DNA from: Gigaspora margarita
Lineage: Eukaryota > Glomeromycota > Glomeromycetes > Diversisporales > Gigasporaceae
DNA length: 64,000 nt
Direction: 5' to 3'
Assembly (NCBI GenBank): GCA_009809945.1
Contig: WTPW01000577.1
Span: 290,569 to 354,568, forward strand
Shown here one piece after another: positions 54,111 to 64,000 of the stretch. Within the stretch, counting starts at the first letter, position 1. Every line of letters begins with the position of its first letter. A program made the translations under genes and the position numbers. The notes below the pieces were generated by a model. That model did not search any database and had not been told where the DNA came from. It saw only the letters and a list, made by a program, of their open reading frames with translations.

Positions 54111-54489
54111 TAAAATGCATCTATGGTATTGTTGGTGTTGCTAAATTTTAGGGTTAGAATGCAGTTTTAGGATTTTTTTATATATGATATATATTAGATA
54201 TAAGGTTCTGATTTTAGTTTTCATGAGGTTTTTGGGGTCCTGAACATTTTTACTTAATCCCATTTACTTAGTACGTTTTTGAAAAATAGAGATCTATGAT
54301 GTTAGACGCCTAAGGTGCAGAATAATAGCCTTGTTAATAGATTATATATATATATATATATATAATTATATAACCTTTATATCTTATATAAATTTTAATA
54401 TAAATTTTAAGGAAAAACATCTCAAAATTTTACTAGGGTAACCCTCTATTCTGTTACTAATTGCAAATAATTTATCTAAAATTTCTACA
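54111..54489. other. AT-rich interval with a TATATA microsatellite
   Basis: (TA)n at about 54343-54363. No gene was seen. Ends at the hAT target duplication. Confidence 0.5.
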
Positions 54490-54981
54490 TAGCTTGATTA
54501 GGGTGTCACACGGCATATTTAATCAAACATATGTAAGATGCATAAGTAATTTTACTATTATCAAACTTTTTATCAGCGAAATTTAATAATCAGCAAAAAA
54601 CCATTTAAATATGGTTTAAATATAAAGAAAAATGAAAATTCTAAATGTTTCTTACGACTATCTTCTTTTTTTTTTCTCTGTTCATTTGACTGAGAATTGT
54701 TCTTGCAAACCATCTCAAAGTAACTACGTTCTTTTTTTTTCAAAAACTTTCCAAGTTATTATAGTATAACATATTAAGAATTTTTTTAAAAAAAAATTTT
54801 AAAAAAGTGAGAGATTTTTATAAAAATTGAAGGCCCAAAAGTTATATAACCTAGCAAATATTTAAACGTAACTTTGTTCTCAAGCAATTTACAAATTTGT
54901 TCTAAAACTTTGGAGGTAAATTTGTATCTAAAATCATGCAGGGAAACATTTTAAGATATTAATTGCGGTATATATAATAGA

Positions 54982-57412
54982 ATGCCAAGACCATCCAAAC
55001 GAAAACTTCAAGCACGTAAAGCTAATCAAATTTCAGTAAATGCGCGAAAAACTGCTAAGCATGAAGAACAAATTCAAACCATCAATAAAGAACTTCCACA
55101 AATGAATGATAGTGAATTGCAATTAATCTATCACAATATTATTCATCTGACTAGCGACAAAAAAGTAATTCCAAATACACTCGCAAAAAACTAAATGACA
55201 TTATTAAACAATTGCCAGATGACCAATTAAAGTCTGCAATTCATTTATTAAGTACAATGAGATATTCTAAAGGGCCGCATGAGGGTAATTTGTTTTCTCC
55301 TTTTCTGCAAAGCAAAGCCCTAAGCTATGTGAATACTTCATTTTGTAAAGTAGGCCAAGACTCAAAGTCATTATTTCAAGATAACCAAGCAATTCAAAAA
55401 AAATAATAATAAATCGATTGGAATATTCTAATGTTAAAAAAGATTATAAGCACAAGCAATTATCAGGGTCAGTAGCGCAGTATGAAAATAAGCGATATCA
55501 AAATATTTTAAAAATTCGTGTAGCTGCTCGTAAGCCTCAAATTTTAGATTCGCAAAGTCTAAAAACAAGTATACAAGCAATGCTTATAAAAAACAAATAT
55601 GAGTATACTACTCAATTTATCAACATGGCAACCCAAGTATCACAAATTGGTCAAATTTCATTTCGAAATACCATTCAAGCTACTCAAATTATCTTGGGTT
55701 TTTTAACTGGAGAAGACTCATTAACATCTGTTTCATCTCAATTAATTATTCGATGGAATAAGGAGATTAGCGAAATTCATACAAATCAAATTTTTAGTCA
55801 AAATGCTTCTTCTGAATTTTTTTCTTTTGGGATAGTGGTAAACGAATCAACACGAGGCCAACAAAAAAAATATTCGTATTATGTATTATATTCTGGGATT
55901 CAATGAGCAACAAACCAGATCTTTGAATATTAGAAATGAAAGATCTAGCGAATTGTACAGGAAAATTAGTAGCTCAAGTGATACATGAAACTCTTAATTA
56001 TTATCAAATAAATTTTCAACAATGTCATATCTGTGTTTCAGATAATGCCAATTACATGAGTGGTAAAAATGAAGGCTCATTTGCTTTATTTAATAAGTCA
56101 AATGGTACAAAAATATTTCGAATTCCATGTGGGCTCCATGTTGCACATATCATAATGAATAATTTCGAGGAGATTGCCTTTGGCAAGCTACCTAATATTA
56201 GTGGCTTTTCGCAAAAAAACATCCAGCAAATTTATTATACTTGGCATGGAATCTTCACAATGGTTATAACAAAAATGACAAAGATAAGCCAATGGGAATT
56301 CGATCAGACCATATTTATAAACTTTATGAAGAACGGTTGCAATATAAATTAACAAAATATCAACAACCAATTCGATCAAGATGGCTTTACAAGTTGATAT
56401 GTGCAGAGCAATATTTAGAGCGAAGAAATACTCATATTTAGTTTGTTGATTGGTTTTTATCTTGTCTTAAGGCCCGAAAATAACACACCAAAAATGTATA
56501 TTAAAAAAATGGGAACTTTTCAGAGAATGGCTTCATGATCCGATTTTAAATATTCAAATCAAACTTTTAGCTCATTTGGGACAAAATTTTATTATCCGAT
56601 GATTAAATTTCTAACAGGATATGATCCTGAACTACAATTACCAACTCAAGCTTTTGAATCAATAAATCTTCCTCCTGGTCGAAGGGCACACCAAATGTCT
56701 GATTTTGTAGCACGTTTAATAATGTAACTTCAAAATATTGTTGAAGATCCATATTCTTTTTTTCAAGAAGAATTATTGGAAAGCACTAATATCTTAGATG
56801 ACAATCAATTTAATAAACTTATTTCAAATCTTGAACTTGGTATTCAGAAGGCATTAGATCTTCTTCAAAAATGGCTAAATTTAAGCATATGTCATTTGGG
56901 TGGAAAGTATGGACAAGAATTTGCACGAAGCTTCACCTATATAGTTTTAAGAATATCTTGGCTATCTGTACCTTCGTTACGGGAGTTATGCTATATGAAA
57001 TTTATTGAATTAGATGTGATTTCAGTTTATCAGAAGCATTAAGAGATTCGATATTCAAGTATGAATTTTATGAATTTATTCAAGAACGAAAGTCTCTAAA
57101 CCAACTTCCCAAGCTACTAGATTTTGTCAAAAATCAGGTCTGGCATATTATGATTCATCAACAGCAATTAGAGGGCATTTTCAATAAGTGGGATCTTAAA
57201 ACCCATGAAGAGTAATCTTCAAAAATTGAAACTACGGTTATCAACTATGGCGCTTAAAGAAATTGGTTGTAACTCTTCAGAATTAATGAATTACAGAATC
57301 GAAAAGCGTAACAAGTAAAATCTACATATAAACAAAACTTGGAAAAGGAAAATTTCAACGACAATGAGCGTGAAAAAAAAGCAAAGATATTCGATAATTT
57401 ATTTAATCGAAA
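54982..57412 (+). pseudogene. hAT-like transposase of the 4.75 kb element, decayed
   Basis: Start at MPRPSKRKLQARKANQIS, a basic N-terminus. The reading frame slips in an A run near 55188 and again near 55400, then runs as a long open stretch (55418-55906). Motifs in order: FFSFGIVVNESTRGQ (first acidic region, about 55820-55860; D of the family replaced by N), ICVSDNANYMSG (second acidic region, about 56030-56062), IPCGLHVAHIIMNNF (C-x3-H, about 56122-56166), IRSRWLYKL (about 56370-56396), then a C-terminal region with FYYPMIKFLTGYDPE, LNLSICHLGGKYGQEFARSF and LEGIFNKWDLKTHEE (about 57166-57215). At least five frameshifts or stops. The D, D and C/H pattern and 8-bp target sites place it with hAT; the exact lineage is open. 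Confidence 0.7.
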
Positions 57413-57779
57413 GTAACTTGTAAAATGTTTGCATAACGATAACAATGAAAATTGATTTCCATTTGTGTAACATAAAAAATTCGCATTATGAGAAGCCTGT
57501 CAACTAATTGACAGGGCGATAATTATTGCGAGATCAGATGACTTTATTAGATCACATGTTCAATTTGTTGAATTAGCCTTTTATGGATTTTGATAGTTTA
57601 TCGTTGTGGTCGTTATGGTATCTTGTTTGATGCAGGTATTTTCTGGTGTATATTGTAATTGCATATGATTGTTGAAACCGGATTAAATACTATGGATAAG
57701 ACGAAAAAGGAAAAGATATTTAAGGGTGTTCTGTTAAGTTAAGAAAGTTATCTTTCTTTTCGAAGGCTAGCTCTATCAT

Positions 57780-58935
57780 CCCACCCTTCCCACCCTTCGG
57801 ACAATGGCTATAATGGCAGTGTGAGGACATCACATTAGTGATTAGGTTCTGTTCTATAATGACAGTGCAAGACCTCTTCTTTCGATAATTAAGCATCACA
57901 GCTGCAATAGCAGTGCAAGAACCTCATATTGTGATTGGGTTTCACAGCTGCAATAGCAGTGCAAGAAGCTTATATTTTCGCAGTTAGATCATATGGTTGC
58001 GATTAGCAGTACAAAGATTATTGAAAATTAGGCTTTATGACTATGACAATAGTGCAAGCGTGATCAGGCTTCATGACTATATTAATAGTGCAAGGACCTC
58101 TATTATGATTAGCTTTGTGGCAGCAATGCCCTCATCCTGTGATTAGGCTTCATGGCTACAATAGTAGTACATGGACCTCATGATTTGATTAGGTTCTGCG
58201 ACTGGATTAGCAGTGCAAGAATCTCATGTTTCTTATTAGGTTCCATGGCTGTGATAATCGTGCATTGACTTCATGTTGGGATTAGGCCCTATGGTTATAG
58301 TAGTAGGACAAGGGCCCCATGTTGTGATTTGCTCTGTGATTGCATAAAAGTGCAAAGACCTCATATTTTTTATTAGGCTCTGTGGATGTGATAGCAGTAC
58401 AAGGACCTCATATGGTAATTAGGCATGGACTCATGTTTTGGTTAGGCTCCACGGCTGTGATAGCAGAGCAAGGACCTCATGCTATGATCAGTCTCACAGC
58501 TGCAATAGCAGTACAAGGATATCTTGTTTTATTAGGCATTGCAGCTGCGATAGGCAGTGCAAGGACTTTATGTTATAATCAGGCTCCATGGCTACAGTAG
58601 TAGTGCAAGGACCTCATGTTTTGATTAGGCTCCGCAGCTGCAATAACAGCGCAAGGACCTCATATTGTAAATAGGCACCGCGGCTACAGTAGTAATGCAA
58701 GGACCTTATGTTTTGATTAGGCACCTGCAGTTAAATATCAGTGCAAGGGTCTCATGTTATGATCAGACTTCACGACTGGACAAGGACCTCTAGTTTTTTA
58801 TTAGTCTCCGTGGCTGCGATAGCAGTGCAAGGACCTCATGTTAGGATCAGGCTCCACGCCTACAGTAGACCTCATATTTGGATTAGGCTTTGCGGCTGCA
58901 ATAGCAGTTCAAGGACCTATAGTTAAGTAATGGCA
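57780..58935 (+). repeat. Minisatellite, ~46-55 bp units, about 20 copies
   Basis: Unit core GCTGCAATAGCAGTGCAAGG, then ACCTCATGTTNTGATTAGGC, then TCCRYGG. Copies vary in length and sequence. Frames at 58340 and 58741 read through it and give repetitive peptides (VIAVQGPH, AIAVQGP) that are not supported as genes. It is less AT-rich than its surroundings and lies wholly inside the hAT element, between the transposase relic and the right terminus. Confidence 0.9.
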
Positions 58936-59466
58936 TTCACGTTATACATAATGCAATTAATTTAACCGATTCTCTTTGCGGCTATGAGATCTTTTCTTGG
59001 CATTCTTAGGATGGAATAGTTTGTTTCTTAGTGTAATTTGCATAAAAGCATATGGTTAATTTGGTTGAAAATATTTAGGATCTAGTTATCCTACTATGTA
59101 TTATAGAGCTGGTAAAATGGTAGCGAACAGAATCCCTATATGTTTTTCCTCATACTGTAAATAAAGTCATATGATTGAGCAATAATAATAAAAAATTATA
59201 TAGTGACCTTACATAGTTTTGATTAAATATGCCGTGTGACACCCTAATAGCTTTATGTAAAAATGTACTTCGTGATGTGATGATCTTAGCTGAACGTTAT
59301 GTCTAAATTAGTAAGCTTAAAAGGCAGCGCTTTGCTCTAAGGAAAACAATAATGATTTTTTAAAAGAAGTAAGTTTGTTGTTAATTTAAATTTATTATTT
59401 TTTACTAATTTAATAAGTTATTGAATAATCCATTGTTTAAAATTCAAGTTCAAAAGTCATATGATA

Positions 59467-59801
59467 AAGTGCGGGACACCATAAACCAACACTTTTTTAT
59501 TTGTATTTTACAAAAAATTGATATAACTTAAAAATAAAAAAAAATTTTAATTAAATTTGTAGCTTTAAGTCTAAGCTACAATTTGGTTAGAAAAGATTTT
59601 TGTTTTATTTTAATAGCTTTAAGAAGTTATATCGATTTAAAGTTTACTAAGAAACTGAAAATTTGGCGTTTAATATATAAAAAAAAGAAACTCATGTGAT
59701 TTTTGACCAATCACAATTGAATCTATTATATTAGCCAATCAGAATCGAGTATTTATTTTAAAATTTGGCGCGGGGGTGTTGGTTTATACTGTCCCGCACT
59801 G
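59467..59801. mobile_element. Mariner-like MITE, AGTGCGGGACA ends
   Basis: AAGTGCGGGACACCATAAAC then CAACA at the left, and TGTTGGTTTATACTGTCCCG then CACTG at the right; TA at 59465-59466 and 59802-59803. The inner pairs TTGATATAACTT / AAGTTATATCGA also match. Confidence 0.85.
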
Positions 59802-60158
59802 TATGTAAATTAAATTATAGTAAATTCACAATAATTCCAGTAATCAATCTTAAGTACATAGAAATTGCGATAATTCTAATACAAAAAAAACTTTACTACA
59901 TACTTTAGTTACTGGGAATAGAGTTTAAGTTTTGTTACAAATACTTTATTATAGTTAAAATAGAAATCATGATAATTCCAGATGTACTGTGTAGTTACTA
60001 AAATAGTGAATAAGTTTTGTAACAGTATTTTGTATAATAAGAATCAAGATAATTTTAATGCAAATTAGCTTAATCTTAAGCACTACAGTAGTTACTGGAA
60101 TGTTAAGTTTCATAACAGAATTTTTACAGTAATTTATTATAGAAATCACAATAATTTC

Positions 60159-60395
60159 CAGGGTTGGGAAATTGGACAAGTGGGTTGGTTGTCCAATAAA
60201 TTTTAAATTTCTAAAATTGTAATTTTTTTTTAGAAATAAGAAACCTCTGTTCAGAGTCAAGCAAACCAAATAATTAAGGCAGTAATATACCACTAACTTT
60301 ACTCTTAATATGTTAATAAATCAATGGACACTGGACAAATTTATATGTCCAGTGTCCAGTGAAATTCGCTGGACATAGAGGGCTGTCCAACCCTA
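60159..60395. mobile_element. hAT MITE, AGGGTTGGGAAATTGGAC ends
   Basis: CAGGGTTGGGAAATTGGACA at the left and GGGCTGTCCAACCCTA at the right; perfect 8-bp duplication ataatttc (60151-60158, 60396-60403). Interior TGGACAC/GTGTCCA words. The minus-strand frame at 59967-60293 overlaps it and is not supported. Confidence 0.92.
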
Positions 60396-60415
60396 ATAAT
60401 TTCAATAACAAACTA

Positions 60416-61196
60416 CAGTCTGACCTCGTTATAGTCACCCTTGATATAGTCACAACCTCATTATAATCACCTTTTTGTATTTACCAAATAAATTTATATT
60501 ATTTTACTCTCTATATAGTCACATTTACTTTATAATCACTATCACACTATTTTTAAAAACAAAAGTCATAAAATTATATTAAATTTATTTTGATAAAGTC
60601 ACAAAAGAATATAATAAATTAAAATATTAATAATACGAATCAAAAATTTAAAAACTTATATATAATTTTTTTAAAAATTAGTTAATAAAATAAAAATCTA
60701 ATCGATCACAAATTGTTGTTACATATAAACCTTTATTTGTTTATAAGCAAATCGATTATTGCACATTAATAAAAGTTGTTCTACATATTAAAATACATAT
60801 ATAGTAAGATTTTTATAATTTTTGAAGTAAATTTTATTATGTTGATTTTACATTTTACTTAATATGAAAAAAAATAAAAATTTTTAATTTTTTTTGTATA
60901 ACGTAAAATATAAAATCAACATAATAAAAGTCACTTCAAAAATTATAAAAATTTTACTGTATATGTAATTTATTATGTTGAACATCTTTAAATAATGCGC
61001 AGTAATCGATTTGCTTCTAAAAAACAAAGATTTATATGTAGCAACAATTTGTGATCATTAAAACATTTTTTTATAATCACATTATTTTGCTATTTATTAT
61101 TAAAGTGCCTATAAGAGTTTATTATTTATAGTCACCTCTTGTTATAATCACCTAATTGCTGTTTCCCAAGGAGGTGATTATATCGAGGTTAGACTG
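60416..61196. mobile_element. pogo-like element, CAGTCTGACCTCG ends, 781 bp
   Basis: CAGTCTGACCTCGTTATAGT and the complement of CAGTCTAACCTCGATATAAT, with TA at 60414-60415 and 61197-61198. A second inverted pair lies inside: TTTATATGTAGCAACAATTT (61030) against AAATTGTTGTTACATATAAA (60712). No transposase. Confidence 0.88.
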
Positions 61197-61286
61197 TACT
61201 TTATTTATAGCATATTTTCTTAAAGCATATTTTATAAACTTTATTATAAAAATTTTTTAAAATTATTAATAACCTTTAAAACAATA

Positions 61287-61822
61287 AAAGTTTAATTTGT
61301 AATCTGTGAGTAAGGGAAAGGATTTGATTAGTGATTAGCAAGGTGCATATTATAATCAAAACAATTAATACCCATAATCTGGAGCCATTTTTAAATTTTC
61401 TCGATTTCTGCAAAGCTAACATCTTTTGTGATTCTATAAAAATTGTAAAGGTGACTTTCCTCTTCCTAAAAGCGGTGAATTCATCAAAATTGACCCAATG
61501 GACTGTGAGATATTATCATTTTATCTTCACGATCATATGAAATTTCTTTGCAGATTTGCAAAGAAAATTTCATATGATCGTGAAGATAAAATGATAATAT
61601 CTCATGGTCCATTGGGTCAATTTTGATGAATTCACCACTTTTAGGAAGAGGAAAGTCACCTTTACAATTTTTATAGAATCACAAAAGATGTTTGCTTTGC
61701 AGAAATCGAGAAAATTTAAAAATGGCTCCAGATTATGGGTATTAATTGTTTTGATTATAATATGCACCTTGCTGATCACTAATTAAATTCTTTCCCTTAC
61801 TCACGGATTACGAATTAAAGTT
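61287..61822. repeat. Near-perfect palindrome, 2 x 266 bp with a 4-bp centre
   Basis: Arms 61287-61552 and 61557-61822 are inverted copies that differ at only a handful of positions (for example AAAGCGGTG against the complement of CACCACTTT). Centre CTTTGCAGATTTGCAAAG. Each arm holds the same 69-codon frame (plus at 61331-61540, minus at 61570-61779; MISKVHIIIKTINTHN), with no recognisable family. Beyond the arms, similarity fades gradually. No target duplication was found. Confidence 0.9.
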
Positions 61823-62700
61823 TTAATTTTAAAATTTTTACTATAAAATTTTTTTTAGGTTTTCTTAAATTTTATATATTTACATTTATAAAAAAAAATT
61901 TACTTCTAATACGAGTTCTAATTTTTATAAGTAAATTACAAAAGTTGCAATAATTAAAGTTGTAATTCTTTTTATAAACTACAATATTGTATTAAAACAG
62001 GAAGCTAGAGCTAATATTTATAGAGTTTACCAAAAATAAGTAAATAATTTTTTGGCTAATAAATTTTTTTTAAAATTTGTCTATTTTTAGCTTATAAGCA
62101 ACTTAAACTTTTTTTTTATAATATAAAATTAAATACTACTCCTTATTTTCAAATATTATCAAAAAAAATTTTAATTAAATCTTTTACATTTTAAAAAATA
62201 TAGATTATAAGCATATTTATAGCAATTTTTTAGACAAATTTGTCTGGATTTGCTTTATATTTAAGAGATAACTAAATTTTATATCTTAATATTTTAATTT
62301 ATTAAATTAAAAAATATTAATAATGAATTCAATTTATTCTAAATAAAAATATATTTAATTGCTAAAACTGCTAACTTCAAAAAGAACCTAGCATCTTGTA
62401 ATATCAAAAAAACACAAACTTAAGCAATAATACTAAAATAAAAGGTGCAAAAGTATACTATTAAAAAATAACTACTTTAGCCATAGCTCTAATAGTAATA
62501 ACTCCAATAGCAGTGATTCAAAAGTGATACTAAGAATTAAAAGCAAACTCAATAATATACAACAAGTATAATAACTTCAAAGAGTAACTTCAAAAGTAAT
62601 ATTTAAATTAGCAGGAATACAAAAATCAGAGCAAAGTTAGTAAAAGTAAAAAAAAACAAAAAAAAGACCAAAATAAAAGTAGAAAACAAAAAAAGAAAAA
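61823..62700. other. AT-rich DNA, no gene seen
   Basis: Poly-A/T-rich, no supported frame. Confidence 0.5.
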
Positions 62701-62779
62701 AAGTAAATTTATACCCCCTAAGTGCACACTCTCTAAGTGCATACCCTCTCTATATGCACACTATCATCAGCAAATTTTA

Positions 62780-62935
62780 TATATAGATATATATCGATTA
62801 CTAACTGGTAGGATATATATCGATATATAGACCCCCCTGCTGATTACTATCAATAGTAATAATAATCAATATATATTGATAATAATCGATATATATCAAT
62901 ATATATCTGATATGATATCAATTAATAATTATTAT
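62780..62935. repeat. ATATATCGATATAT palindrome cluster
   Basis: GATATATATCGAT, TATATATCGATATATAG, TGATAATAATCGATATATAT and relatives recur within 150 bases around GACCCCCCTG. Confidence 0.55.
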
Positions 62936-63139
62936 ATTCACATAATCATGCTTTTTAAACATTTTACAGGTTTTTGCAAGTTTTCGCAATTTAATTATAA
63001 TTTTTTTTTATTTATTATTATTATATAATATTTTAATTTATTAAATATACAATATTCACAAGTTTTCGCTATTTAATATAAAATTTTATTTTTTATTATA
63101 TATTATATTTTAAATATTACATATATTATATATTATTAT

Positions 63140-64000
63140 AAAAAAAATGACAAAAAAAAATAAATCCAAAAAAAACGAAACCAAAAAAAATTAAAAAAAT
63201 GAAAACAAAAAAAATAAACTATTATATTCTTTATATTCGCTCATATTTGCTTATATTTGTTTATATTCGCTTATATTCGCTACTTCTTGCAAAGTGCCAG
63301 AAAGTTAGGTTGTTTTCTTGCAAAGTTCTGAAAGAAGTAAGGAATAAATAAAATAAAATAAAATAAAAAAAATAAGTAAAAAAAAACAAACAAAAAACAA
63401 AAAACAAAACTGAAAAAATAACAAAAAAAACAAAAACGAAAAAAAATAAACTATTATATTTCGCTCATATTCGCTTATATTCGATTATATTCGTTTATAT
63501 TTGTAACTTCTTGCAAAGAATTGGTGTTCTGTAAAGTGCCAGAAAGTCATGTCGTTTTCTTGCAAAGTTTTTGAAAGAAGTAAATAAAAAAATAAACAAA
63601 GCTCCAAATCTCCATTTCGAGTTCGTGTTTTGCAATTCAGAAATCGTTGAAGGTTTTCGCAAAGTGCCAGAATAAAATAAATTAATAAAAATAAAAACAA
63701 AAACAAAAAACATGAAACGAAAAAATAAATAAAATGAAAACTTGTGAATACTTGCAAAAACTAGCATTCTTGAACGTTCGAAATTGCTAGAGAAAGGTGT
63801 TGTGTGTTCTTGCAAAGTATCAAAAGGCTGAGTTGGCTTGCGCAAAGTGCTAAAAAGTTATTGAATTTCTTGCAAAGTGCTAGTGGTAAAGTGTAAAAAT
63901 AAAGTAAAAAAAAATTAAAAAATAAAAAAAAATATAAATAAAAAAAAACAAAACAAAACTAAAAAAAATGAAACGAAACCAAAAAAAAACAAAAGGAAAA
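63140..64000. repeat. Low-complexity A-rich DNA with a CTTGCAAAGTGCCAGAAAG repeat
   Basis: TTGCAAAGTNCNAGAAAG-like words occur at about 63287, 63319, 63512, 63559, 63658, 63811 and 63868, often after GTTTTCTTGCAAAG. TATATTCGCTTATATTCG runs precede two of them. The minus-strand frames at 63485 and 63495 fall on this composition and are not supported. Confidence 0.6.

Larger units (their letters stand above)
54498..59247 (+). mobile_element. hAT-type transposon, 4.75 kb, once autonomous
   Basis: TTAGGGTGTCACACGGCATA then TTTAATCAAA at the left is repeated as the exact complement at the right. The flanks tagcttga (54490-54497) and tagcttta (59248-59255) match at 7 of 8. It carries a decayed transposase and, after it, a 1.1 kb minisatellite. 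The ends share TAGGGTGTC with the elements at 4596 and 6135. Confidence 0.85.

Noticed and set aside
61331-61786. Identical 69-codon frames on both strands
   Set aside because: Mirror images caused by the palindrome; no recognisable family, start context or neighbour supports a gene.
63485-63845. Two phenylalanine-rich minus-strand frames
   Set aside because: They follow from the A-rich low-complexity composition; no domain.
1-64000. LTR retroelement or virus-like element
   Set aside because: No long direct repeats with TG...CA ends, primer site or reverse transcriptase, integrase or capsid-like frame was recognised on either strand.
1-64000. CRISPR array or bacterial defence genes
   Set aside because: The tandem repeats are irregular minisatellites without constant spacers, and the coding style is eukaryotic.

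Overview
This window looks like eukaryotic, very AT-rich, transposon-dominated chromosomal DNA. The best inference is an early-diverging fungus of the Glomeromycotina (Rhizophagus-like) type. The reasons are short fungal-sized introns, decayed tyrosine-kinase-like serine/threonine kinase genes, hAT and MULE transposase relics, a Helitron, and dozens of short terminal-inverted-repeat elements (MITEs). The assignment is by style and was not tested by search. I see no tRNA, rRNA, CRISPR array, bacterial operon, LTR element or virus-like element.

Layout: 0.2-0.4 kb is a small TA-flanked MITE. 0.96-9.1 kb is a nest of transposons up to five levels deep, which includes a decayed hAT transposase at 1.6-3.4 kb. 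9.2-10.2 kb is another inverted-repeat element. 10.9-13.7 kb is a kinase-like pseudogene (minus strand), followed by a short intact Q/N-rich gene at 15.5 kb (plus strand). 16.9-22.7 kb is a run of hAT-, pogo-, Harbinger- and Tc1-like MITEs plus a 1.5 kb multi-repeat element. 22.7-27.9 kb holds an orphan GC-richer patch, a degenerate tandem array and more MITEs. 27.9-28.6 kb is a plus-strand kinase fragment. 28.6-31.2 kb contains a CACGTG-rich element, a GGCATA minisatellite and a hAT MITE.

From about 31.3 to 54.1 kb there are three successive copies (A, B, C) of one duplicated segment. Each carries a decayed minus-strand gene that is part of the kinase-like family, and then, divergently, a gene for an 87-residue Q/N-rich protein (41.1, 47.1 and 52.7 kb). 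The 10.9-16.8 kb block is a fourth, older copy. Copy A was opened by a 4 kb MULE, copy B by an 1.8 kb Helitron carrying a captured exon, and in copy C a local inversion cut the small gene in two. Because the units are paralogous, they supply empty sites that prove many insertions and their target duplications.

54.5-59.2 kb is a 4.75 kb hAT element with a decayed transposase and a 1.1 kb minisatellite. 59.4-61.2 kb holds three more MITEs. 61.29-61.82 kb is a near-perfect 2 x 266 bp palindrome. The rest is AT-rich low-complexity DNA. The only genes that look alive are the short Q/N-rich family, whose three undamaged members keep the same 87-codon length despite clear divergence.
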